From Eleusine coracana subsp. coracana (Eukaryota; Streptophyta; Magnoliopsida; Poales; Poaceae), in NCBI GenBank assembly GCA_032690845.1, contig CM064433.1:42034658-42098657 (forward strand): 64,000 nucleotides of DNA, read 5' to 3'. Below are positions 33,703 through 44,739 of this stretch, in pieces. Under the pieces are notes generated by a model that saw nothing but the letters and a program-made list of their open reading frames with translations, did no database searches and had not been told where the DNA came from. Position 1 is the stretch's first letter; each line of letters opens with the position of its first letter. A program made the translations under genes and the position numbers.

Positions 33703-33752
33703 TAACTATGAAACCCGTTTACCTCTATACACAAGGAACCTCCCCTCAAGAG
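33703..33752 (-). pseudogene. Upstream continuation of the LINE reverse transcriptase
   Basis: Read on the minus strand this gives LLRGGSLCIEVNGFHSY, which joins in frame to YFKSKRSLRQGDP on the far side of the Helitron. GGS-x-x-I-x-x-NG before RQGDP is the normal order in plant L1 reverse transcriptases. The segment ends where the LTR of element A begins, so the LINE was cut by that element or by a later rearrangement. Confidence 0.75.
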
Positions 33753-36700
33753 TGACATCCTCACATGAACAAGAACTTAGGACAAAAATTTGAACTGAAA
33801 TTTGATCAAATTTGGAAGCCATTTAAGCTAATTTGAATGACCATTGAACTAATATTCAAATATTTCTAACATAACCTAGTGTCACCAAAAATATATGTAG
33901 TATGTCCTGGTGAAATAGAATTTTGGTGAATTTATCATATTTTTATCTCACCATTTAATGCCCCAAATAAATGGTCAAATGCCCAATAAACCACCCCTCT
34001 TTATAAAATTTCTATTCAAATTTTATTAAGGACTAATGACCGCTAGCATTTTTATAAAATCACTCACATTATATAGAGTCTGCCCATATTTTTGGTTCCC
34101 TTTGATCAGCAATGGATTAATCCCCACGAAAATAACAAGTACTGGTAGTTAGCAGGTTTAGGAAAATAAAGAAAATTCGAATTCACCATGGGGCCCATCC
34201 ATCAGTGACCCTAAACCAACACAACCCCGGCGCCACCCATCTCCCGCCTGCCCGTACGCCGCATGGGCGCCGGTGGCTGGGCAACCGGCTTGCCCACGGA
34301 TCGACGCCCCCACCCCCCACTCCGATATCCCTTCTGTCTCCCTCGCGGTCCAAACACCACCCCTGCCCATTTCTCTCTCGCGCGCTTTCCTTTCTCAGCT
34401 CTCGCTTCCATCGAGCTGCTCGCCATCGCCGCTCGCGCAAGCTCTCGCTCCCGACCATTCACCGCCCCGCTCAAGCAGCGCCAACATTTGGAGCCCCACC
34501 TCGACGCGTCGAAGCTCCACGGGAAGCTACTTCCCTTCGTTCGTGCCGAGCCGCTGCCAATCGACGCTGTCTTCCTCGCCTCCGATCGCCGCTCCACCGC
34601 GTCACCCGAGCTCGCTGGTGAGTTTCCGACCAATCACTTGCACCCGCACGGTTACCCTGACCTGGCGCGTCAACTCGACCTCACTCGACTCACCTCCGTG
34701 CAGCCACTCCACCAGACCGCTGTCGCCGCCCGCCGTCGTTCCGCCTCACCGGTGTCGAGCTAACCCGGTGAGCCGCCCTCCTCGCTCTCGCGCGCCGCGC
34801 ACCCGTCCCCACTCATAGATTCATGTCCGCATCAATGCAGATCCCGCAGCTGTTCCGGCTGGCCGCCGCACCCGCGCCGCCGCGCTTGACCGTGAGCGCC
34901 GCCGCACGCGCGCGCTCGGCCCGGTCTGGCCGAGCTGGTCGCTGGGCTATGCAAGGCCTTTGGGCCTCCGGCGGCAATTGGGCCAGATCTGGCCCGAGGA
35001 CTTCCCGCGCGCGCACGTTAGGCCGTGGGCGCGGGAGAATCGGCCCATGGAGATAGAAATTGAATTTTTATAAATTCCCAATTCCAGGAAATGTGTTAAA
35101 CTTGTAAAATGCATAATAAAATATTTAATGCGAATTATGGGGCAAGGAAAATTTCTCTAGGCTCCAGTAGACATGTACTATTAAAGAAAAATACCAAAAC
35201 ACCCTGTATGCCAGTATTTTTATCAGCATTGAATTAAATGGCAAAAACACTAATAAATTCATTTATAAATATGGGTGTCTGATAAATTCTTGATATTTGA
35301 CATAAAAATCTGTTTTGGCATATTGGGTGACCCTGCACAGTGGCATGTGTTAGTTCTCTGTATATTAGGCATTATTAATTTTTGTACCTTTTTCCTTGTT
35401 TAAATTATTTAAAATGACTGACAAATTACATGTTAATGAAACTTGACCAATAAATCACTCCTGTATTATTCACAGAAAAACACCCAATTTATTTTGACCT
35501 CCAGAACCATGCTAAATTATTAATTGCTCACTTAAGCTCGATAATTTTTGTCAAGCACTATAAAAGGCTGGGTAGCATTTTAACGAGCGACACCCCGCTC
35601 ACCTCTACATGAAATAGTGTGCATTAATGTATTTGTTGAGGAAGTGCCATGAATCGAATGAGGTTCTTATGCATTGCACCATTCGCATCATCTAGATCAC
35701 GAGGTGAACCACGTGGAGACGGGACCGGAGTAGGAGCCAGAAGGACCCGGTGGTGTTTCAGCTGACCAGGAGTAGAACCCAGGCAAGCCTCGGTGCATTA
35801 ATTTTTACTCTATCACTAGTTAGGAATGTAGGCTTGACTGTGCATTAAGTGATAGGAGTTGGTTAAAACCCTAGCGTTGCAGTAGGTCCCTTCTTCCTGA
35901 TATTTAGCCTCAGGACAGTCACTCTGCTTAATTTTGGACGACCATTCACCGAGTGCTATGGAGACCACTCATAAACAGGAAATGTTATCACTGGGAAATG
36001 ATGTTGGATGAAGAAAAGTGTGGATGGAATCACAATGAAGACCGGACGGGTAACTTGGTGAAAAGGGAAGGACAACTTGTCTTCAAGGAGGTAGCCCCGT
36101 CCGAGTGACCTAAGGCTACGCCTTGTGTCCGGCCCATGGGATCAAGTTTGAACATACTGTTTGGATGCTGGGGATATGGGCCCAGTAAACCGATGTAGCT
36201 ACGACTACTGCCTGGTCGGAAGATAGCCTTCTCCCTTCTTTGGTGGAACTGGGGCTGAGAGGAGGGAGCAATTTACCCACGGATGACGGCACGGGGCACA
36301 TCATGTTGGGGGACCCTTCTCGGGGGAGTCTAGACCCGGAAGACCCTACGGTACCGTAAGCGAAAGGTTGCTCCATGCGGCTTCCAGGAACGAGTACCGC
36401 TTGGTCGTGCAAGCAGGTTTCTCCTGCAGGATGTAAATCGATTCGATTCGCTGCCCCTCACAATAACGAGTACAACTTGATCGCTGCTCCAGAACAGTGT
36501 TGGAAGCCATTAAGATGATGAGTGGGTTTAATAGTGCTGTTTGAAATTATTAAGATTTGTATTGCAACCATGATTGTTATAGCTATAGTGCAAACTAAAT
36601 TTATTATTCCACATGACAACTTAACTTGATGCTAAAACTTGAAAAATAAGGATCCACTCATAGGCTGGCTTTCTGGCAACATCAACCCTATCCGTAGCCT

Positions 36701-37238
36701 TTGCATGTCTAGGTGTCGACTTTAGTTGGCCATTTTGACGGGTTAGTCTTGCTGAGTAAATTAGTTACTCAGGGCGTAGCTCTATGTGATTTTTAGATTA
36801 CCAGAGTGGGGACTGTCACTGCGGTGGAAGGTTCTAGTGGGAAGGACAGCATCCTGACTGCTAGAACATCGAATGAGAGCTTTGCACCAACGACAACAAG
36901 GAGTAGTCCATTGATTGCCGGTACGGTGTTCGAGCAACACACCTAACATGGCCGGATTGTTCACTGATTGTCTCCGTGAGAGGGCGATTGTATCTTATTT
37001 ATCCCGTCAAACCATTTAAATCACTGTTTAACAATTTCGCTTCCACATTTTTATTTGTTAAAAACTCTGGGTTGTAATATAAATTCGGATTTATGTAAAA
37101 ACTCTGTACTCTGCCTATGTTCTTGTTGCAACTATATTCTTCAATCATGTTTTGTGCTATTGGGCGCCACAACATGTGTCATCACCCGAGGGAGATCCTG
37201 GAACAGAGCCGTCTCCGTGGTAACACGGTTCTGTTACT
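33751..37238 (+). mobile_element. 5' LTR of Ty3/gypsy element A, about 3.5 kb
   Basis: It matches the solo LTRs at 16631-20438 (inverted) and 56903-60774. It begins near TGACATCC and ends ...AACACGGTTCTGTTAC, directly before the primer-binding site. LTRs over 3 kb are unusual but known for the RIRE3/RIRE8 type of grass chromovirus. A GC-rich block (34220-35050) gives long ORFs on both strands that are shared by all copies and are not host genes. Start position is accurate to a few bases. Confidence 0.85.
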
Positions 37239-37241
37239 GCG

Positions 37242-37255
37242 TGGTATCAGAGCTG
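37242..37255 (+). promoter_or_regulatory. Primer-binding site for initiator tRNA-Met
   Basis: TGGTATCAGAGC, complementary to the 3' end of plant initiator methionine tRNA, begins three to four bases after the LTR end. This is the usual primer for Ty3/gypsy elements of the Del/Tekay kind. It fixes the strand and the LTR boundary of element A. Confidence 0.9.
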
Positions 37256-38670
37256 TCTCGGGAATAGTGCAACATTCAAAGACATATTTTCGAAAACCCT
37301 ATGACGAATGTGTGAGGACGTGCCCAATAGGTTATTATTAGTTATAATCTAGGTGGCAAAGCTAACTGTAGGAGGTTGTTTGTTTAAATACTATCATCTA
37401 CGATATCGTCAATGCAGGTATGTGTCCCGCCCTGTGGACAGTAACATGGAAAGCTAGCACAAAGGTGTGAACACGGGCTAATTGTGGAAAACGTCAGTGT
37501 CCTACCCTAGGACAATAACAAGGGATTATTTTTCGGCTCGTTTCTTTTCTATTTGATGTAATGTTTCTGCAATCAATCTTCTGCAGGTACGCTAACTGCG
37601 AATCGAGTAAGAAAACGTATAGCATACGACTAACTTGAGAGATCGTCTGCCACCGACTAAACATATGGTCCTATTCGTGGCCAAATTTTATTTTGTGAGG
37701 ACGTATAGGCCAAAAGCGTATGCATTCATGAAAAATATTGGAGCATCAATTAATCATGAAACCTGAAATTACAGCTTGCATGTCATTCACATAAGAATCT
37801 ATATTTCTCCACTCTAAGGTCAAAATTATACAAATAAATCCCTATAAAATCATGAACGAACTCTCTGTACATCCAGCAAGAAATTTTGACTAAAGATTAC
37901 CGGACAATACCATTTTCGCCCGTCCGAGACAGCATGTCAGTTTGAGGTCAATCTGAAATCCAGATTCATGATCTATCTTAGAAAATTCATAACTCTTTAC
38001 TCAGATCACCCCTTGGGCTGTATGAGCACTTTCTAGAAAGGCTACAAAAAGTACTACAACTTTGGTAGTTTAAGATTTCAGGTTTGAGACTTGAAAGGCA
38101 GAGTTATGAGCAAATCTTTAGAGTAATCCGGTTTTGTCCAGAAAACTGGTTCAGAAATTCGACGGGTAGTGTAAAATTTTAATATCTCGAGTTCCAGGTA
38201 TTGGATGGAGGCATATAAATATGCATTAGAAAGGTATTAAAATTCTCTATAATGTGGGTATGTTGCTCCAGAAAATTAAAGGCCTAGGACTCCAGATTTC
38301 AGGACCATTTACAAAATGAATCCCGTGCTGTTCAAAATAAATTTTTCAGATTCTGACTTGCCACTTAGATAGTTCGTAACTCCTGATTCCCTACTTAGAT
38401 GAAGTTGAGTAAGTACTTGTTGGAAAGATGGTGAAAAACGCTACCACTTTGGTATTCAATTTCTGCCCAAAATCTGTAAGTATGATTGCCTAAAAGTTCG
38501 ATTTAGTGACAAAACGTACCCTTTTAGCGGAGTAACTGAATCCACCCTAGATTATGTAACCAATTACGGTGGTCAAATTCCTTTTATCGCTCATCACACT
38601 GTATTATTTTGTTGTTGACTTGCACTCTCTGCATTTGGAGCGATTATTCACCATTGGGTTTATGTTCCAG
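37256..38670 (+). other. Long untranslated leader of element A
   Basis: About 1.4 kb without coding motifs separates the primer site from the first ORF. The sequence 'ttatgttccag' just before ATG 38671 looks like a splice acceptor, so the leader may be spliced; this is inference. Confidence 0.6.
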
Positions 38671-39602
38671 ATGGACGAGCATGGGTTCGAGGTGTTCCAG
38701 CATGACGGGTGGCGTTATACCACTGGTCTACACCACCGTGGCTTTCCCACCCTCCTATGGGAGATGCTGCGCGCTTTGGGCTACGAGGAGCAGCCTTCCT
38801 ACTATAGGCGTGAGACCCGCCGCCACGGGGTGACTTTTGCAAAGGTGCACATCAGCGTCTCTCCCCACCCGCGCAACCCCGACTTGGCGGGGATGGAGAG
38901 CACAGTCACGTCTGGGACCCACAGGGCTCTCACTCACTTTGGTGGGTGCAACATAGCAGCGCTCTTGGGGACTCCGTTCAAGATGATCCCTATATGTTAC
39001 CAGGCAGACTCGATGTGGCAGAGGCGCGTCAGGCGCGTTTCCCGCGACGACTACCTAGAGTACCACGCGGGATACCACCATGTATCTCACTACTCCGAGT
39101 ACCTCCTCAACTTGGATGAGGAGTCTAGGAGCCGCAGCAGGATCCTACTACAGACGCTGAACAAGTTTGGGTGCAGAGGAATGATCTGCAAGCACAGGTC
39201 AATGCACAGCAGAGGGAGATTCAGCGGTTGACAGCTGCTCTTGAGGCGAGTGAGACTCGCGTGACAGAGGTCACTGGACAGCACGACACTCTTGCGCACA
39301 AGGTAGACAGACGGGGCTTGATCATGCAACAGCATGCCAATCACAATGAGCACCTGCAGCAGCAGCAGCTGGCAAGTGCCCAACAGGAGATGGAGCTTAT
39401 GGCAGCGGACCTTGAGACCCAGGCTCAGGAGAACCAGGACCTGCAGGCTCACTTGGATGCGATTGCTGCGCCACCGGTAGCACCCGTAGAGGAGGACCCC
39501 TAGGAGGACATGGGCGAGGAGTCCGACGTGGACTATGAGTCACCCGGTCCGACAGGCGCAGACCGTCCGGAACCCTCTGGCACAGCCGGAGGCAGGGCTT
39601 AG
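38671..39602 (+). pseudogene. orf0-like gene upstream of gag in element A
   Basis: ATG 38671 opens MDEHGFEVFQHDGWRYTT and a globular segment to about residue 160 (SPHPRNPDLAG, FGGCNIAALLG, YHHVSHYSEYLLNL). A frameshift near 39150 leads to a Gln/Leu-rich coiled-coil stretch (QVNAQQREIQRLTAALEASE). An in-frame TAG lies at 39501-39503, and the acidic tail ends at TAG 39600-39602. Rice RIRE3 and RIRE8 were described with an extra orf0 before gag; position and LTR length fit that group. Its function is unknown. A coiled-coil structural role in the particle is a guess. Confidence 0.6.
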
Positions 39603-39923
39603 TATTCGTGTAGGCATGACTAGGCTGTACATGTAGGGCAGGATATATGGGTAACTTTTGACGATCCACGCGTGGTTGTTGTATTTTGGGGATCACCCAC
39701 GTGAATAGCTCTTGGTAACTCGATGGCCACATATTCCGAGTTTATGTAGTACGGAACTGTTGACTGATATTAAGACCTATGTTAATCTAGGAATGCCAGC
39801 TTTTATCAGGATTATGTTGTCTCCCATATTGCTGCATTGTGTTGCTATGTTACTTGATTTGGTATCCTGTAATGATCTTATTGGATAAGAGACTAATTGG
39901 AACCCTTATTTTTGCATTTCAAA

Positions 39924-41619
39924 ATGGTGCGCACTCGCAACACCAATGAGCTTCACGGTGAATAGCCTGAAGGTTCTAGGGCTCGAGGGAATGAATCTCC
40001 GCAGGAGACTCCACCACCACCGCCACCAGCTAACCCCATGCAGATGATGGCGCAGTTCTTCGCCACCATGATGGAAAGCCAGCAGCAGCAGGCAGAATTC
40101 ATGCGGGAGTTGGCACAGCAGAACCTGGCAGGCCACAATGCTAGGGGCCACAACGACAGCGCACCACCGAACAACACCTACGCTGACTTCCTCGCCACCA
40201 GGCCACCTACGTTCAGCTCGACCACTAAGCCCATGGAAGCGGAGAATTTTCTTCGCATGCTCGAGTCCAAATTTAGGCTCCTCAACTGCACGCCTGTGCA
40301 GAAGACATTGTTTGCGGCACAGAAGCTGCATGGCGCAGCTGGGGCATGGTGGGCTAACCATGTCGCCTCTATTGGTGTAGACCAGTGGATCGCTTGGGAC
40401 GACTTCAAGACGGTGTTCCGGGCCAACTATATTCCTGTAGGACTCATCCACAGGAAGGCATGAGAGTTCACAACACTGAAGCAAGGCAGCCGCAGCGTCA
40501 AAGAGTACTGCGAGGAGTTCAACCAGTTGGCACTATACGCCCCAGAACAAGTTGACACCTCCACCAAGCGTAAGGACCGTTTTTTGGAAGGGCTGAGTGC
40601 AGAGCTGCAAGACCGCCTCAACCTTAACATGGGCGGCACGTTCACTGAATTCGTCAACAACGCTATCATCGCAGAGGATAGGTATCGCAAGGTGATGGCA
40701 GAGCGGAAGAGGTCCGCGAGTGCTATGGGGCCATCCAATGGACCCCCGCAGAAGTTTCGTATGGTGTACATAGACCCATCGGGACAGAGGTACCGTTCCA
40801 CCCCCGTGACGGCACTGTTTTCACGTCCACCTCAGCCAGCACAGCAGCGACCCCAGGCGCCACATTAGCAGCAGGGCCAAGGTGGGTACCGCCCACCACA
40901 GCAGCAGAACACTCAGACAGGGCCTTTTCCCTGTTATAATTGTGGCCGTCTTGGACACTTCTCGAGGGAGTGCCCGTACCCCAAGAAAAGCACTGGCCAG
41001 AACCCACCAAGGAACAACAACAACAGCAACAACAACAACCGCAACAACAGGGGACCAGTCCGCACTAGCCGCATGAACAACACCACCCTCGAGGAGATTC
41101 CGGAGAACAGCCCCATCCTCACTGGTATGTTCTCTGCTCGAGACCACCACGCACTAGTTCTATTTGATTCGGGGGCATCACATAGCTTTGTTAGTGGATT
41201 CTTCGTTGATAAGTATCGGCTGCCTCGTACCATTATGAAATCACGATACACCATTAGATCAGCCGGTGGGCAAACCCCTGCTCTCTATGAAATTGAGAAA
41301 CTCCCAATAACCCTACGAGCAAAAGTCTACTCTACCAAGTGCATAGTCTTGGAAGGGTACATTGACATCATTCTGGGCATGCCTTGGATGAGGCAACATA
41401 AGGCTCTGTTGGACATAAACGCCTACACCATACACCTAAACTCTCCCACCCATGGTAGCGTAAGCTTTCGGGTACTACCTCCCCAACTGGTCGCACCAAG
41501 CATTCACCACACCACGGCCATGCAGATAAAGGATATTCCCATGGTTAGGGAATTTTAGGACGTATTCCCTGATGATCTCCCTGGACTCCCTCTTGATCGG
41601 GATGTCGAGTTCAAGATTG
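39924..41619 (+). pseudogene. Gag-protease part of the element A polyprotein
   Basis: One frame runs from ATG 39924 through Retrotrans_gag (KLHGAAGAWWANHVA, FKTVFRANYIP, QGSRSVKEYCEEFNQLA, DRFLEGL), a CCHC zinc knuckle (CYNCGRLGHFSREC, 40932-40973), an Asn-rich linker and a retropepsin. The active site DSGASHSFVS begins with Asp at 41166. Four in-frame stops (39963, 40461, 40866 and 41556) interrupt it. The frame is otherwise kept for 1.7 kb, so decay is by point mutation. The normal products are capsid, nucleocapsid and protease in one polyprotein. At 41620 a solo LTR interrupts it. Confidence 0.9.
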
Positions 41620-41624
41620 AGCTT

Positions 41625-43237
41625 TGTTGGACGTATCTACGCACCCACTTATATACCGCAAGAGGACGGTGTACGATTGTAGCACTTTTTCCCTTGAATT
41701 GAGTATTCCAAGGTTTATCGAATCCACTGGGACCTTAAGGATTTATTAAACAAAGTTAACAGTAAAAGATCTAGTCAAGGCTACTGTCAAGGTTAGGTTG
41801 CATGAGGGGGAGACTGGCCAGCGCAAAGGTGCGCCAGAGAGTAAATCTGTCGTTGCGCCGATCGGCGCGGGAGTCGAGCCGATCGGCACACTAGTGAAAC
41901 TAAGTCAAAGTGCGCGAGATCTATTAAATCTGGTGTTGCACCGATCAGCGCTGGAATTGAGCCGATCGGCACACTGGTGGATCTAAGACGAAGTTGTTGC
42001 GGCAATCAGCGCAGGGTTGAGCCGATCGGCACACCAGTGAAACTAAGACAAAGTGTTCTAGATCTTGTAAACCTATGCTGGTAAGTGAGTAGCCAAATAT
42101 CTGCTAGTGAGATCATAACCAGAAAGTCTAATTGAATAGCATTATAATGGGTAATTACATAGATCAATGAAAACCTATAATGAGTAAGACCACCCTGCTT
42201 TCCGAGCGGCTCCCGATTTATCGCTGCCGGGAGGAAATCCTTAATCGCGCAAGTATCTTACCCTACTCAACTATCCAATAGTGCTGCGCAGGCTTGGTGC
42301 TGTCACCGTTAAACCACACTACTGGCATCATCAAGCAACCATAATCAATATAATTTCCGAATACTATCCTAATCACCACGATTAAGATAATATCTACTTA
42401 CTTAGCCTAGAACTAAGAAATTGGAATAAGCACATGCATGATTATAAAATCAAGATAGACAAATCACCAAAACCATCATCAACATATTCAATCATCCTTG
42501 AGACACATAGAGTAAGATTCATCCCCGTCGAGATGGCCTACCTTGACGGATCAACTCTTCACTCCAATGGTTCTTGAAACTCAACTAGAGATCTATTCTA
42601 ATGGGGCAAGCCCTGGTGACTCTAACTCACGGATCTGGTGTCCCTCTGTCGCCTCGTCTTCTGCGGTGAGGGTTTACAAGTTTTTATAGGGGTTCTACTC
42701 GTAAAGGACTCGGTTTCTAGCAAATAAGGTGGTTGCGCCGATCGGCGCAAGCCATGTCTTCTCTGATTTCTTCCCCGAGTCGGTTCCTCTGTCTTCCACA
42801 GCTGCCATGTGGGCCTTTTCCTTCGAGATAAAGTCTTGTAATGCACGTTAAGATCATGGAGTTACATAAATCTTCTTGAAGTTCCATAATTCTTCTTAGA
42901 CAAATATCTTGAAGTGTCTTGCGCAGATAAACTTCCATAAATATGTGGAATGGGCCTCGGTCACTTCTGTGGGCCAAAACACCCTTGCACCGATCGGCTC
43001 ATGGGCTGCGCCGATCGGCGCACTGGGCTTCTTCAGTGCTTTTCGTCGGTTCTAGACTCCTGTTCTCTCCATCATCGCATTAATCACCAATTTTACCTGT
43101 TTCTGCAATAAAGCTCCAAAACAACACATATACAAATATATAGGCAATATCACAGGTAAATGGCCTAAATTAGTATCAATTATGCTCTAATTGGGGTAAT
43201 ATTCACATATAAAAGGGGCACTTGGGAAGTGCCAACA
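41625..43237 (-). mobile_element. Solo LTR (family D), 1613 bp, inserted between protease and RT
   Basis: It starts TGTTGG and ends CCAACA, with a perfect 5-bp duplication AGCTT (41620-41624 and 43238-43242). By comparison with the copy at 615-2092, whose primer site follows CCAACA on the plus strand, this one is in reverse orientation. It carries three tandem 'gccgatcggc' units at about 41853-42035 and more near 42735 and 42990. No internal genes are present. Removing it plus one duplication leaves the polyprotein frame intact. Confidence 0.92.
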
Positions 43238-44247
43238 AGCTTCAGCCAGGGACAGCACCTATATCCAAAAGGCCATACAAAATGGCACCCAAGGAACTAG
43301 CTGAGTTGAAGGAGTAGCGGAAGGAGCTGCTGGATAAGGGACTCATTCGACCAAGTTCTTCACCTTGGGGTTGTTCGGCACTGTTTGTGAAAAAGAAGGA
43401 TGAGACCTTGAGGCTATGTTTGGATTACCGACCCCTCAATGTCGTGACTATCAAGAACAAGTATCCACTGCCCCGTATTGACATTCTCGTTGATCACTTA
43501 ATAGGAGCTAAAGTTTTCTCCAAGATCGATCTCCAGTCTAGATACCATCAAATTAAAATCCGTGCCGAAGATATTCCCAAGACAGCGTTCTCCACTCGAT
43601 ACGGGTTGTATGAGTATTTAGTAATGTCGTTTGGTTTGACAAATGCACCAACGCACTTCATGTATGTCATGAACTCGGTGTTCATGCCAGAGTTGGACAA
43701 GTTTGTAGTGGTGTTTATTGACGACATCCTAGTCTACTCTAAGTCAGAAGAAGAACATGCAAATCATCTTCGTGTTGTATTACAGAGGTTAAGGGAGCAC
43801 CAGCTATATGCTAAGTTTAGCAAATGCGAGTTTTGTTTGAAGCAAGTACCATTTCTAGGTCATATTATCTCGGAAGAAGGCATAGCGGTGGATCCTAGCA
43901 AAGTAAGAGATGTACTAAATTGGAAAACACCGAAGACTGTATTTCATATACATAGTTTTCTTGGATTAGCTGGTTCCTACCGCCATTTCATCCCCAACTT
44001 CTCCAAGATTGCAAAACCCATGACCAAGTTGCTTAAGAAGGAAAAGAAATTCGTATGGGACAAAGGTTGCGAGAATGCTTTTCAAACCCTGAAGAAGCAT
44101 CTGACCACGGCCCCAGTATTAGCTCAACCGGATCTGGGGAAACCGTTCGATGTCTATTGTGACGCTTCGGGTATTGGATTAGGGTGTGTGCTCATGCAAG
44201 ATGGGAGAGTCATTGCTTATGGATCAAGGCAATTGAGGAAGCATGAG
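43238..44247 (+). pseudogene. Reverse transcriptase and start of RNase H of element A
   Basis: Conserved RT order: PISKRPYKMAP, RPSSSPWG, LCLDYRPLNVVTIKNKYPLP, FSKIDLQSRYHQI, the catalytic FIDDILVYS (43714 onward), the KCEFCLKQVPFLGHIIS block and the FLGLAGSYRHFIPNFS block. RNase H begins with YCDASGIGLGCVLMQ (44155) and breaks off at RQLRKHE near 44247. One in-frame TAG lies at 43315. The rest of RNase H, the integrase and chromodomain, and the 3' LTR are absent, so element A is truncated at the junction with element B. Closest to the Tekay/Del-type Ty3/gypsy group by sequence feel. Confidence 0.92.
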
Positions 44248-44249
44248 CA

Positions 44250-44735
44250 GCAGCCTTCATCAAAGGTTGGAGCATAGAAGCCAAGCAGAAGTAGCTGATA
44301 AAAAAGCAACCAAAGAACAAAGCAAATATACTCTTCTAATTTCCAAGTCAACTTATGTTGAGGCAAAGTTCGAAGGTTTGAGAAAAGAATAGGATGAGAT
44401 CCAGGCAGCGCTGGAAGCAAAGAACAAAGAAATAACCGAGTGGAAACAGCTCTTGCCCAAGTACCGAATAAGATCATGGTGCAAGAAACTATCATCACAT
44501 CAGCTTATGAACAAGCCATCCACTTGTGGGACATAGCCTCCAATACTCCTTGGTTGATCAAAGAAGATGTCCTTATTACTACAGAAGTCGATTAGCTTCG
44601 CTTCAAGGCCATTGACATCATCAACTTCTACTGTACCCAAGAGTATATGTATACCAGTGTCCTGTATGCAAAACACAATATTTTGTCTTGTAACATTTTT
44701 TGAACTAAGGGCGATATCTATGATATCGGCCATCT
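44250..44735 (+). pseudogene. Antisense-ORF remnant of element B
   Basis: Plus-strand reading across a frameshift gives a coiled-coil stretch (EIQAALEAKNKEITEWK, about 44395-44455). Then comes KIMVQETIITSAYEQAIHLW and on to FYCTQEYMYTSVLYAK, ending near 44700. Element B's own genes run on the minus strand, so this is antisense to them. Tat-lineage Ty3/gypsy elements often carry an antisense ORF between pol and the 3' LTR, which fits. Function unknown. Confidence 0.45.
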
Positions 44736-44739
44736 GAAG

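Noticed and set aside
34158..35056. ORFs of 140-180 codons on both strands
   Set aside because: This is the GC-rich LTR core of element A, without motifs.
37242..37255. tRNA-like sequence
   Set aside because: Only 12-14 bases match the tRNA-Met 3' end; it is a retrotransposon primer-binding site, not a tRNA gene.
44500..44733. Minus-strand ORF of 77 codons
   Set aside because: It is the shadow of the better plus-strand antisense-ORF remnant.
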